A stretch of DNA of 64,000 nucleotides from Alitta virens (taxonomy: Eukaryota; Annelida; Polychaeta; Phyllodocida; Nereididae): NCBI GenBank assembly GCA_932294295.1, contig OW028585.1, forward strand, positions 19,723,912 to 19,787,911. The letters are read 5' to 3'. The notes beneath the pieces are model-generated. The model made no database searches. It saw only the letters and a program-made list of their open reading frames with translations, and had not been told where the DNA came from. Every line of letters begins with the position of its first letter. The first letter of the stretch is position 1. A program made the position numbers and the translations under genes. Positions 36,472-50,263 of the stretch are shown here, piece by piece.

Positions 36472-38766
36472 CAATATCTGTGCAAACGTTCTACTTAGGC
36501 CTCAAAGTTTGCTAAATGGCCAAAATGAAAACAAAGAATTTGGCCACAACTGCTCATAATTAATGTATGTGTAGTACAGCATTTAGGTCAAGTGGTTTAT
36601 AGGCAAATAAGGCAGAAAACTTTTAATCTAAGGAAAGCAACCATTACTCGGAGGTCAATGTAAATTTGATATTGCATGGCTTATATTTGGACATTGCTAA
36701 AACATGGCGAATATGTCTCGTTCAGCTATGTGAAATTTTCAGTTAGCTAACATTTACTCTCCAAAGGCCAACACAATGAACAGCACTGTGTGCATATTGT
36801 GTTCCTAACATAAGAGACATTTGACCTTGTGCAGCTTTGTGTAATATTAAACTCAGATATGCGAAATGTTCAGTTAGCAAACATTTCCTTCGATTTAGTC
36901 TTTGTTAGCAGTAGCTTGAAGGCTACAATTGCAAACAAAGTTCTTCTGCATTTTTCATCCTTTAATTTACAAAAGGACCAAAGCATAAGGAACAGCACTG
37001 TATTGCATAGCATGCTTTTGGACATGGCAAAAAGACAGCTAAAGTGTCCTGCACAGCTATGTGAAATGTTCAGTTAGTCAACATTTCCGTTGATTTAGTC
37101 ATTTTCGAGCAGGCTACGATACCAAACAACTTAGTTCTGCATTTGGAACCCTTAAATTTGCAGAAAGGTCAGAGCATCAAGAACATTACTTTGTGAATTG
37201 TTACAATCTATCAGTCGCATGAGAATTTGACATTGTATTGCATGCATTTGGACATGGTGAAAACCCAGCAAATATGTCCTGGACAGCTATGTGAAATGTT
37301 CAGCTAGCCAACATTTCCTTTGATTTAGCCATTTTTGAGCAGTAGCTTGAAGGTTACAATTAGAAGATACTTATTTCTGTATTTTATACCCTTTTATTTG
37401 CAGAAAGGTCAAAGCATTAAGAACAGCACTGTATGCATATTGTGTTCTTAACATAAGTTAAATATGAACATGTGCAGCTTTGTGAATTGTTAAAATCTAT
37501 CAGTAAAATTACAAAGTTGATATTGTATAGCATGCATTCGGACATGGCTAAAACACGGCAAAAGTGTCCTGCACACCTATGTGAAATGTTCAGTAGCAAA
37601 CATTTCCTATCATTTAGTGTTTTTTGAGCACCTGCTTAAAGGCTACGATAGCAAACAACTTATTTCTGGATTTTGGACCCTGTTATTTGCAAAAAGGCCA
37701 AACCATAAAGAACAGCACAGTGTGGATATTGTGTTCTTAGCACAAGTGAAATATGAACTGGTGCAGCTTTGTGAATTGTTAAAATCTATCAGTAACATGA
37801 GAAATTTGATATTGGACATGCCGAAAACACGGCAAAAGTGTCCTGGACAGCTATGTGAAATGTTTAGCTGGCTAACATACCCTTCATTTAGCTATTTTTC
37901 AGCAGTAGCTTGAAGGCTACAATTGGAGACCACTTTGTATTATAATTTGGATGTTTTAATTTGGAGAAGCCAACACACAAAGAACAGCACTGTGTGCATG
38001 TTGTGCTCCTATCATAAGCAAGATATGAGGTTGTGCAGTTTTGTGAAGTGTCATACTCTTGCGGTTACATGACAAATTTGATATTGCATGGCTTTTTTAC
38101 CTTTGTGTGGGTTTTAAGTCGAAAGCTACAATTGCAATAACTTAGTATTGCACTTTGGACCAATTAATTTGCAGAAAGGCCAATACACAAAGAACAGCAC
38201 TGTGTGCTTATCGTGATCCTAACATGTGGGAAATTTGAACTTGTAGAGCTTGCTCTCACTAGCATGACAATTTTGATATTGCATGGCTTGTATTGGACAT
38301 GGTTAAAATATTGCACTTTGGCAGAAAATGTACCCACAAAGCCATGTGAAATATCAGACCTTCTGTCAGATATGCTTTGAAAGCAAGAACAGCTAAGGCT
38401 TTGTATAGTATTGTGCTTTAGGCCTTTGATATTCATAGACTTTTGGGATGTGCTTTGAAGCATATAAAGAAAATAGTTTAAGTCTGTGTAAATTAGAAAA
38501 CCTGGAACTTTTGCTGAAAGGCTTACACTGATATTAACGTAATTTTGCCTAGTATACTAATTAATTGACAGCTATCCATACAGCAAGACAAAATTGACAT
38601 TTTGTAATGCTCTAGTACTGTCCTTGTCTGACCAACTCTGCGCCCAAGTTGGCCTGACAATGGCAAACTTGATCATAAATCCTAATTTGGCATACTATTG
38701 GTCACAACATCACATATCTGTAATATTGAAGTTTGGGTTTTAGGCATTGGTCAAAGGCCTACTACA
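36472..38766 (+). repeat. Unit U17 (2,295 bp), pairs with U11
   Basis: It shares 'cttgtagagc' and 'catggttaaaat' with U11. Its end differs from U11: 'aattaattgac', 'catcacat' and the private 'actattggtc'. Confidence 0.96.
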
Positions 38767-41061
38767 CAATATCTGTGCAAACGTTCTACTTAGGCCTCAA
38801 AGTTTGCTAAATGGCCAAAATGAAAACAAAGAATTTGGCCACAACTGCTCATAACTAATGTATGTGTAGTACAGCATTTAGGTCAAGTGGTTTATAGGCA
38901 AATAAGGCAGAAAACTTTTAATCTAAGGAAAGCAACCATTACTCGGAGGTCAATGTAAATTTGATATTGCATGGCTTATATTTGGACATTGCTAAAACAT
39001 GGCGAATATGTCTCGTTCAGCTGTGTGAAATTTTCAGTTAGCTAACATTTACACTCCAAAGGCCAACACAATGAACAGCACTGTGTGCATATTGTGTTCC
39101 TAACATAAGAGACATTTGACCTTGTGCAGTTTTGTGTAATATTAAACTCAGATATGCGAAATGTTCAGTTAGCAAACATTTCCTTTGATTTAGTCTTTGT
39201 TAGCAGTAGCTTGAAGGCTACAATTGCAAACAAAGTTCTTCTGCATTTTTCATCCTTTAATTTACAAAAGGACCAAAGCATAAGGAACAGCACTGTATTG
39301 CATAGCATGCTTTTGGACATGGCAAAAAGACAGCTAAAGTGTCCTGCACAGCTATGTGAAATGTTCAGTTAGTCAACATTTCCGTTGATTTAGTCATTTT
39401 CGAGCAGGCTACGATACCAAACAACTTAGTTCTGCATTTGGAACCCTTAAATTTGCAGAAAGGTCAGAGCATCAAGAACATTACTTTGTGAATTGTTACA
39501 ATCTATCAGTCGCATGAGAATTTGACATTGTATTGCATGCATTTGGACATGGTGAAAACCCAGCAAATATGTCCTGGACAGCTATGTGAAATGTTCAGCT
39601 AGCCAACATTTCCTTTGATTTAGCCATTTTTGAGCAGTAGCTTGAAGGTTACAATTAGAAGATACTTATTTCTGTATTTTATTCCCTTTTATTTGCAGAA
39701 AGGTCAAAGCATTAAGAACAGCACTGTGTGCATATTGTTTTCTTAACATAAGTGAAATATGAACATGTGCAGCTTTGTGAATTGTTAAAATCTATCAGTA
39801 AAATTACAAAGTTGATATTGTATAGCATGCATTCGGACATGGCTAAAACACGGCAAAAGTGTCCTGCACACCTATGTGAAATGTTCAGTAGCAAACATTT
39901 CCTATCATTTAGTGTTTTTTGAGCACCTGCTTAAAGGCTACGATAGCAAACAACTTATTTCTGGATTTTGGACCCTGTTATTTGCAAAAAGGCCAAACCA
40001 TAAAGAACAGCACAGTGTGGATATTGTGTTCTTAGCACAAGTGAAATATGAACTGGTGCAGCTTTGTGAATTGTTAAAATCTATCAGTAACATGAGAAAT
40101 TTGATATTGGACATGCCGAAAACACAGCAAAAGTGTCCTGGACAGCTATGTGAAATGTTTAGCTGGCTAACATACCCTTCATTTAGCTATTTTTCAGCAG
40201 TAGCTTGAAGGCTACAATTGGAGACCACTTTGTATTATAATTTGGATGTTTTAATTTGGAGAAGCCAACACACAAAGAACAGCACTGTGTGCATGTTGTG
40301 CTCCTATCATAAGCAAGATATGAGGTTGTGCAGTTTTGTGAAGTGTCATACTCTTGCGGTTACATGACAAATTTGATATTGCATGGCTTTTTTACCTTTG
40401 TGTGGGTTTTAAGTCGAAAGCTACAATTGCAATAACTTAGTATTGCATTTTGGACCATCTAATTTGCAGAAAGGCCAATACACAAAGAACAGCACTGTGT
40501 GCTTATCGTGATCCTAACATGTGGGAAATTTGAACTTGTGGAGCTTGCTCTCACTAGCATGACAATTTTGATATTACATGGCTTGTATTGGACATGGCTA
40601 AAATATTGCACTTTGGCAGAAAATGTACCCACAAAGCCATGTGAAATATCAGACCTTCTGTCAGATGTGCTTTGAAAGCAACAACAGCTAAGGCTTTGTA
40701 TAGTATTGTGTTTTAGGCCTTTGATATTCATAGACTTTTGGGATGTGCTTTGAAGCATATAAAGAAAATAGTTTAAGTCTGTGTAAATTAGAAAACCTGG
40801 AACTTTTGCTGAAAGGCTTACACTGATATTAACGTAATTTTGCCTAGTATACTAATTTATTGACAGCTATCCATACAGCAAGACAAAATTGACATTTTGT
40901 AATGCTCTAGTACTGTCCTTGTCTGACCAACTCTGCGCCCAAGTTGGCCTGACAATGGCAAACTTGATCATAAATCCTAATTTGGCATACTATGGGTCAC
41001 AACGTCACATATCTGTAATATTGAAGTTTGGGTTTTAGGCATTGGTCAAAGGCCTACTACA
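38767..41061 (+). repeat. Unit U18 (2,295 bp), no full partner in block 1
   Basis: It resembles U10/U16 in 'acacagcaaaag', 'attggagacc', 'gaccatctaattt', 'aatttattgac' and 'cgtcacat'. It has its own 'gcagttttgtgtaat', 'attccctttt', 'attgttttctt' and 'atattacatgg'. Its insertion between U17 and U19 restores the 15,817-bp spacing. Confidence 0.95.
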
Positions 41062-43347
41062 CAATATCTGTGCAAACGTTCTACTTAGGCCTCAAAGTTT
41101 GCTAAATGGCCAAAATGAAAACAAAGAATTTGGCCACAACTGCTCATAATTAATGTATGTGTAGTACAGCATTTAGGTCAAGTGGTTTATAGGCAAATAA
41201 GGCAGAAAACTTTAATCTAAGGAAAGCAACCATTACTCGGAGGTCAATGTAAATTTGATATTGCATGGCTTATATTTGGACATTGCTAAAACATGGCGAA
41301 TATGTCTCGTTCAGCTATGTGAAATTTTCAGTTAGCTAACATTTACTCTCCAAAGGCCAACACAATGAACAGCACTGTGTGCATATTGTGTTCCTAACAT
41401 AAGAGACATTTGACCTTGTGCAGCTTTGTGTAATATTAAACTCAGATATGCGAAATGTTCAGTTAGCAAACATTTCCTTCGATTTAGTCTTTGTTAGCAG
41501 TAGCTTGAAGGCTACAATTGCAAACAAAGTTCTTCTGCATTTTTCATCCTTTAATTTACAAAAGGACCAAAGCATAAGGAACAGCACTGTATTGCATAGC
41601 ATGCTTTTGGACATGGCAAAAAGACAGCTAAAGTGTCCTGCACAGCTATGTGAAATGTTCAGTTAGTTAACATTTCTGTTGATTTAGTCATTTTCGAGCA
41701 GGCTACGATACCAAACAACTTAGTTCTGCATTTGGAACCCTTAAATTTGCAGAAAGGTCAGAGCATCAAGAACATTACTTTGTGAATTGTTACAATCTAT
41801 CAGTCGCATGAGAATTTGACATTGTATTGCATGCATTTGGACATGGTGAAAACCCAGCAAATATGTCCTGGACAGCTATGTGAAATGTTCAGCTAGCCAA
41901 CATTTCCTTTGATTTAGCCATTTTTGAGCAGTAGCTTGAAGGTTACAATTAGAAGATACTTATTTCTGTATTTTATACCCTTTTATTTGCAGAAAGGTCA
42001 AAGCATTAAGAACAGCACTGTATGCATATTGTGTTCTTAACATAAGTGAAATATGAACATGTGCAGCTTTGTGAATTGTTAAAATCTATCAGTAAAATTA
42101 CAAAGTTGATATTGTATAGCATGCATTCGGACATGGCTAAAACACAGCAAAAGTGTCCTGCACACCTATGTGAAATGTTCAGTAGCAAACATTTCCTATC
42201 ATTTAGTGTTTTTTGAGCACCTGCTTAAAGGCTACGATAGCAAACAACTTATTTCTGGATTTTGGACCCTGTTATTTGCAAAAAGGCCAAACCATAAAGA
42301 ACAGCACAGTGTGGATATTGTGTTCTTAGCACAAGTGAAATATGAACTGGTGCAGCTTTGTGAATTGTTAAAATCTATCAGTAACATGAGAAATTTGATA
42401 TTGGACATGCCGAAAACACGGCAAAAGTATCCTGGACAGCTATGTGAAATGTTTAGCTGGCTAACATACCCTTCATTTATCAGCAGTAGCTTGAAGGCTA
42501 CAATTGCAGACCACTTTGTATTATAATTTGGATGTTTTAATTTGGAGAAGCCAACACACAAAGAACAGCACTGTGTGCATGTTGTGCTCCTATCATAAGC
42601 AAGATATGAGGTTGTGCAGTTTTGTGAAGTGTCATACTCTTGCGGTTACATGACAACTTTGATATTGCATGGGTTTTTTACCTTTGTGTGGGTTTTAAGT
42701 CGAAAGCTACAATTGCAATAACTTAGTATTGCACTTTGGATCAATTAATTTGCAGAAAGGCCAATACACAAAGAACAGCACTGTGTGCTTATCGTGATCC
42801 TAACATGTGGGAAATTTGAACTTGTGGAGCTTGCTCTCACTAGCATGACAATTTTGATATTGCATGGCTTGTATTGGACATGGCTAAAATATTGCACTTT
42901 GGCAGAAAATGTACCCACAAAGCCATGTGAAATATCAGACCTTCGGTCAGATATGCTTTGAAAGCAAGAACAGCTAAGGCTTTGTATAGTATTGTGCTTT
43001 AGGCCTTTGATATTCATAGACTTTTGGGATGTGCTTTGAAGCATATAAAGAAAATAGTTTAAGTCTGTGTAAATTAGAAAACCTGGAACTTTTGCTGAAA
43101 GGCTTACACTGATATTAACGTAATTTTGCCTAGTATACTAAGTAATTGACAGCTATCCATACAGCAAGACAAAATTGACATTTTGTAATGCTCTAGTACT
43201 GTCCTTGTCTGACCAACTCTGCGCCCAAGTTGGCCTGACAATGGCAAACTTGATCATAAATCCTAATTTGGCATACTATGGGTCACAACATCACATATCT
43301 GTAATATTGAAGTTTGGGTTTTAGGCATTGGTCAAAGGCCTACTACA
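41062..43347 (+). repeat. Unit U19 (2,286 bp), pairs with U12
   Basis: It has the U12 8-bp deletion, here reading 'cttcatttatcagcag' near 42475, and a further one-base loss at 'aactttaatc' (about 41211). 'gcatgggtttttt' is shared with U20. Confidence 0.96.
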
Positions 43348-45642
43348 CAATATCTGTGCAAACGTTCTACTTAGGCCTCAAAGTTTGCTAAATGGCCAAA
43401 ATGAAAACAAAGAATTTGGCCACAACTGCTCATAACTAATGTATGTGTAGTACAGCATTTAGGTCAAGTGGTTTATAGGCAAATAAGGCAGAAAACTTTT
43501 AATCTAAGGAAAGCAACCATTACTCGGAGGTCAATGTAAATTTGATATTGCATGGCTTATATTTGGACATTGCTAAAACATGGCGAATATGTCTCGTTCA
43601 GCTGTGTGAAATTTTCAGTTAGCTAACATTTACACTCCAAAGGCCAACACAATGAACAGCACTGTGTGCATATTGTGTTCCTAACATAAGAGACATTTGA
43701 CCTTGTGCAGCTTTGTGTAATATTAAACTCAGATATGCGAAATGTTCAGTTAGCAAACATTTCCTTTGATTTAGTCTTTGTTAGCAGTAGCTTGAAGGCT
43801 ACAATTGCAAACAAAGTTCTTCTGCATTTTTCATCCTTTAATTTACAAAAGGACCAAAGCATAAGGAACAGCACTGTATTGCATAGCATGCTTTTGGACA
43901 TGGCAAAAAGACAGCTAAAGTGTCCTGCACAGCTATGTGAAATGTTCAGTTAGTTAACATTTCAGTTGATTTAGTCATTTTCGAGCAGGCTAAGATACCA
44001 AACAACTTAGTTCTGCATTTGGAACCCCTAAATTTGCAGAAAGGTCAGAGCATCAAGAACATTACTTTGTGAATTGTTACAATCTATCAGTCGCATGAGA
44101 ATTTGACATTGTATTGCATGCATTTGGACATGGTGAAAACCCAGCAAATATGTCCTGGACAGCTATGTGAAATGTTCAGCTAGCCAACATTTCCTTTGAT
44201 TTTGCCATTTTTGAGCAGTAGCTTGAAGGTTACAATTAGAAGATACTTATTTCTGTATTTTATACCCTTTTATTTGCAGAAAGGTCAAAGCATTAAGAAC
44301 AGCACTGTGTGCATATTGTGTTCTTAACATAAGTGAAATATGAACATGTGCAGCTTTGTGAATTGTTAAAATCTATCAGTAAAATTACAAAGTTGATATT
44401 GTATAGCATGCATTCGGACATGGCTAAAACACAGCAAAAGTGTCCTGCACACCTATGTGAAATGTTCAGTAGCAAACATTTCCTATCATTTAGTGTTTTT
44501 TGAGCACCTGCTTAAAGGCTACGATAGCAAACAACTTATTTCTGGATTTTGGACCCTGTTATTTGCAAAAAGGCCAAACCATAAAGAACAGCACAGTGTG
44601 GATATTGTGTTCTTAGCACAAGTGAAATATGAACTGGTGCAGCTTTGTGAATTGTTAAAATCTATCAGTAACATGAGAAATTTGATATTGGACATGCCGA
44701 AAACACGGCAAAAGTGTCCTGGACAGCTATGTGAAATGTTTAGCTGGCTAACATACCCTTCATTTAGCTATTTTTCAGCAGTAGCTTGAAGGCTACAATT
44801 GCAGACCACTTTGTATTATAATTTGGATGTTTTAATTTGGAGAAGCCAACACACAAAGAACAGCACTGTGTGCATGTTGTGCTCCTATCATAAGCAAGAT
44901 ATGAGGTTGTGCAGTTTTGTGAAGTGTCATACTCTTGCGGTTACATGACAACTTTGATATTGCATGGGTTTTTTACCTTTGTGTGGGTTTTAAGTCGAAA
45001 GCTACAATTGCAATAACTTAGTATTGCACTTTGGATCAATTAATTTGCAGAAAGGCCAATACACAAAGAACAGCACTGTGTGCTTATCGTGATCCTAACA
45101 TGTGGGAAATTTGAACTTGTGGAGCTTGCTCTCACTAGCATGACAATTTTGATATTGCATGGCTTGTATTGGACATGGCTAAAATATTGCACTTTGGCAG
45201 AAAATATACCCACAAAGCCATGTGAAATATCAGACCTTCTGTCAGATATGCTTTGAAAGCAAGAACAGCTAAGGCTTTGTATAGTATTGTGTTTTAGGCC
45301 TTTGATATTCATAGACTTTTGGGATGTGCTTTGAAGCATATAAAGAAAATAGTTTAAGTCTGTGTAAATTAGAAAACCTGGAACTTTTGCTGAAAGGCTT
45401 GCACTGATATTAACGTAATTTTGCCTAGTATACTAATTTATTGACAGCTATCCATACAGCAAGACAAAATTGACATTTTGTAATGCTCTAGTACTGTCCT
45501 TGTCTGACCAACTCTGCGCCCAAGTTGGCCTGACAATGGCAAACTTGATCATAAATCCTAATTTGGCATACTATGGGTCACAACGTCACATATCTGTAAT
45601 ATTGAAGTTTGGGTTTTAGGCATTGGTCAAAGGCCTACTACA
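43348..45642 (+). repeat. Unit U20 (2,295 bp)
   Basis: 'acatttcagttg' links it to the 5' half of U13. Own changes: 'ggctaagatacc', 'cccctaaat', 'gattttgcc', 'aaaatataccc' and 'ggcttgcactg'. Confidence 0.95.
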
Positions 45643-47937
45643 CAATATCTGTGCAAACGTTCTACTTAGGCCTCAAAGTTTGCTAAATGGCCAAAATGAA
45701 AACAAAGAATTTGGCCACAACTGCTCATAATTAATGTATGTGTAGTACAGCATTTAGGTCAAGTGGTTTATAGGCAAATAAGGCAGAAAACTTTTAATCT
45801 AAGGAAAGCAACCATTACTCGGAGGTCAATGTAAATTTGATATTGCATGGCTTATATTTGGACATTGCTAAAACATGGCGAATATGTCTCGTTCAGCTAT
45901 GTGAAATTTTCAGTTAGCTAACATTTACTCTCCAAAGGCCAACACAATGAACAGCACTGTGTGCATATTGTGTTCCTAACATAAGAGACATTTGACCTTG
46001 TGCAGCTTTGTGTAATATTAAACTCAGATATGCGAAATGTTCAGTTAGCAAACATTTCCTTCGATTTAGTCTTTGTTAGCAGTAGCTTGAAGGCTACAAT
46101 TGCAAACAAAGTTCTTCTGCATTTTTCATCCTTTAATTTACAAAAGGACCAAAGCATAAGGAACAGCACTGTATTGCATAGCATGCTTTTGGACATGGCA
46201 AAAAGACAGCTAAAGTGTCCTGCACAGCTATGTGAAATGTTCAGTTAGTTAACATTTCCGTTGATTTAGTCATTTTCGAGCAGGCTACGATACCAAACAA
46301 CTTAGTTCTGCATTTGGAACCCTTAAATTTGCAGAAAGGTCAGAGCATCAAGAACATTACTTTGTGAATTGTTACAATCTATCAGTCGCATGAGAATTTG
46401 ACATTGTATTGCATGCATTTGGACATGGTGAAAACCCAGCAAATATGTCCTGGACAGCTATGTGAAATGTTCAGCTAGCCAACATTTCCTTTGATTTAGC
46501 CATTTTTGAGCAGTAGCTTGAAGGTTACAATTAGAAGATACTTATTTCTGTATTTTATACCCTTTTATTTGCAGAAAGGTCAAAGCATTAAGAACAGCAC
46601 TGTGTGCATATTGTGTTCTTAACATAAGTGAAATATGAACATGTGCAGCTTTGTGAATTGTTAAAATCTATCAGTAAAATTACAAAGTTGATATTGTATA
46701 GCATGCATTCGGACATGGCTAAAACACAGCAAAAGTGTCCTGCACACCTATGTGAAATGTTCAGTAGCAAACATTTCCTATCATTTAGTGTTTTTTGAGC
46801 ACCTGCTTAAAGGCTATGATAGCAAACAACTTATTTCTGGATTTTGGACCCTGTTATTTGCAAAAAGGCCAAACCATAAAGAACAGCACAGTGTGGATAT
46901 TGTGTTCTTAGCACAAGTGAAATATGAACTGGTGCAGCTTTGTGAATTGTTAAAATCTATCAGTAACATGAGAAATTTGATATTGGACATGCCGAAAACA
47001 CGGCAAAAGTATCCTGGACAGCTATGTGAAATGTTTAGCTGGCTAACATACCCTTCATTTAGCTATTTTTCAGCAGTAGCTTGAAGGCTACAATTGCAGA
47101 CCACTTTGTATTATAATTTGGATGTTTTAATTTGGAGAAGCCAACACACAAAGAACAGCACTGTGTGCATGTTGTGCTCCTATCATAAGCAAGATATGAG
47201 GTTGTGCAGTTTTGTGAAGTGTCATACTCTTGCGGTTACATGACAACTTTGATATTGCATGGCTTTTTTACCTTTGTGTGGGTTTTAAGTCGAAAGCTAC
47301 AATTGCAATAACTTAGTATTGCACTTTGGATCAATTAATTTGCAGAAAGGCCAATACACAAAGAACAGCACTGTGTGCTTATCGTGATCCTAACATGTGG
47401 GAAATTTGAACTTGTGGAGCTTGCTCTCACTAGCATGACAATTTTGATATTGCATGGCTTGTATTGGACATGGCTAAAATATTGCACTTTGGCAGAAAAT
47501 GTACCCACAAAGCCATGTGAAATATCAGACCTTCGGTCAGATATGCTTTGAAAGCAAGAACAGCTAAGGCTTTGTATAGTATTGTGTTTTAGGCCTTTGA
47601 TATTCATAGACTTTTGGGATGTGCTTTGAAGCATATAAAGAAAATAGTTTAAGTCTGTGTAAATTAGAAAACCTGGAACTTTTGCTGAAAGGCTTACACT
47701 GATATTAACGTAATTTTGCCTAGTATACTAAGTAATTGACAGCTATCCATACAGCAAGACAAAATTGACTTTTTGTAATGCTCTAGTACTGTCCTTGTCT
47801 GACCAACTTTGCGCCCAAGTTGGCCTGACAATGGCAAACTTGATCATAAATCCTAATTTGGCATACTATGGGTCACAACATCACATATCTGTAATATTGA
47901 AGTTTGGGTTTTAGGCATTGGTCAAAGGCCTACTACA
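45643..47937 (+). repeat. Unit U21 (2,295 bp)
   Basis: It is U12/U19-like ('tttactctcc', 'agtatcctgg', 'cttcggtcagat', 'aagtaattgac') but without their 8-bp deletion, so it may represent the pre-deletion state. Own change: 'ttgacttttt'. 'ggctatgatag' recurs in U26. Confidence 0.95.
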
Positions 47938-50263
47938 CAATATCTGTGCAAACGTTCTACTTAGGCCTCAAAGTTTGCTAAATGGCCAAAATGAAAACAA
48001 AGAATTTGGCCACAACTGCTCATAATTAATGTATGTGTAGTACAGCATTTAGGTCAAGTGGTTTATAGGCAAATAAGGCAGAAAACTTTTAATCTAAGGA
48101 AAGCAACCATTATTCGGAGGTCAATGTAAATTTGATATTGCATGGCTTATATTTGGACATTGCTAAAACATGGCGAATATGTCTCGTTCAGCTGTGTGAA
48201 ATTTTCAGTTAGCTAACATTTACACTCCAAAGGCCAACACAATGAACAGCACTGTGTGCATATTGTGTTCCTAACATAAGAGACATTTGACCTTGTGCAG
48301 CTTTGTGTAATATTTAACTCAAATATCAAACAGCAAATATATACCTTGCCCAGATATGCGAAATGTTCAGTTAGCAAACATTTTCTTCGATTTAGTCTTT
48401 GTTAGCAGTAGCTTGAAGGCTACAATTGCAAACAACATTCTTCTGCATTTTTCATCCTTTAATTTACAAAAGGACCAAAGCATAAGGAACAGCACTGTAT
48501 TGCATAGCATGCTTTTGGACATGGCAAAAAGACAGCTAAAGTGTCCTGCACAGCTATGTGAAATGTTCAGTTAGTCAACATTTCCGTTGATTTAGTCATT
48601 TTCGAGCAGGCTACGATACCAAACAACTTAGTTCTGCATTTGGAACCCTTAAATTTGCAGAAAGGTCAGAGCATCAAGAACATTACTTTGTGAACTGTTA
48701 CAATCTATCAGTCGCATGAGAATTTGACATTGTATTGCATGCATTTGGACATGGTGAAAACCCAGCAAATATGTCCTGGACAGCTATGTGAAATGTTCAG
48801 CTAGCCAACATTTCCTTTCATTTAGCCATTTTTGAGCAGTAGCTTGAAGGTTACATTTAGAAGATACTTATTTCTGTATTTTAAACCCTTTTATTTGCAG
48901 AAAGGTCAAAGCATTAAGAACAGCACTGTGTGCATATTGTGTTCTTAACATAAGTGAAATATGAACATGTGCAGCTTTGTGAATTGTTAAAATCTATCAG
49001 TAAAATTACAAAGTTGATATTGTATAGCATGCATTCGGACATGGCTAAAACACGGCAAAAGTGTCCTGCACACCTATGTGAAATGTTCAGTAGCAAACAT
49101 TTCCTATCATTTAGTGTTTTTTGAGCACCTGCTTAAAGGCTACGATAGCAAACAACTTATTTCTGGATTTTGGACCCTGTTATTTGCAAAAAGGCCAAAC
49201 CATAAAGAACAGCACAGTGTGGATATTGTGTTCTTAGCACAAGTAAAATATGAACTGGTGCAGCTTTGTGAATTGTTAAAATCTATCAGTAACATGAGAA
49301 ATGTGATATTGGACATGCTGAAAACACGGCAAAAGTGTCCTGGACAGCTATGTGAAATGTTTAGCTGGCTAACATACCCTTCATTTAGCTATTTTTCAGC
49401 AGTAGCTTGAAGGCTACAATTGCAGACCACTTTGTATTATAATTTGGATGTTTTAATTTGGAGAAGCCAACACACAAAGAACAGCACTGTGTGCATGTTG
49501 TGCTCCTATCATAAGCAAGATATGAGGTTGTGCAGTTTTGTGAAGTGTCATACTCTTGCGGTTACATGACAAATTTGATATTGCATGGCTTTTTTACCTT
49601 TGTGTGGGTTTTAAGTCGAAAGCTACAATTGCAATAACTTAGTATTGCACTTTGGACCAATTAATTTGCAGAAAGGCCAATACACAAAGAACAGCACTGT
49701 GTGCTTATCGTGATCCTAACATGTGGGAAATTTGAACTTGTGGAGCTTGCTCTCACTAGCATGACAATTTTGATATTGCATGGCTTGTATTGGACATGGC
49801 TAAAATATTGCACTTTGGCAGAAAATGTACCCACAAAGCCATGTGAAATATCAGACCTTCTGTCAGATGTGCTTTGAAAGCAACAACAGCTAAGGCTTTG
49901 TATAGTATTGTGTTTTAGGCCTTTGATATTCATAGACTTTTGGGATGTGCTTTGAAGCATATAAAGAAAATAGTTTAAGTCTGTGTAAATTAGAAAACCT
50001 GGAACTTTTGCTGAAAGGCTTACACTGATATTAACGTAATTTTGCCTAGTATACTAATTAATTGACAGCTATCCATACAGGAAGACAAAATATATATTTA
50101 TTAATGCTCTAGTACTGTCCTTGTCTGACCAACTTTGCGCCCAAGTTGGCCTGACAATGGCAAACTTGATCATAAATCCTAATTTGGCATACTATGGGTC
50201 ACAACATCACATATCTGTAATATTGAAGTTTGGGTTTTAGGCATTGGTCAAAGGCCTACTACA
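47938..50263 (+). repeat. Unit U22 (2,326 bp), first of the +31 group
   Basis: It carries the 31 extra bases at 48321-48351 and 'aacaacattctt' (other group: aacaaagttctt). Many private changes: 'cattttcttcg', 'gtgaactgtt', 'tttcatttagcc', 'ttacatttag', 'aatgtgatatt' and 'gacatgctg'. It ends with ggaag plus the AT variant. Confidence 0.96.
48321..48351 (+). repeat. 31-bp extra segment in s1 (U22)
   Basis: It lies between 'atatttaactc' and 'agatatgcgaa'. It contains 'cagcaaatat' and 'cctt..ccagatatg', which align with 'cagcaaatatgtcctgg' and 'acagctatg' of sub-repeat s3. It therefore looks like original sub-repeat sequence and not an insertion. It is bounded by the near-identical hexamers aaatat and agatat, which would allow a slippage deletion to create the common 2,295-bp form. 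Confidence 0.85.

Larger units (their letters stand above)
28242..44057 (+). repeat. Duplicated multi-unit block, copy 2 (15,816 bp)
   Basis: It runs from the joint in U13 through U14-U19 to the corresponding point in U20 ('aagaaca' near 44058). The total length matches copy 1 within one base. The internal composition differs: no U9 body, and one additional unit, U18. The right boundary is inferred from U20 sharing 'acatttcagttg' with the 5' part of U13. Confidence 0.75.
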
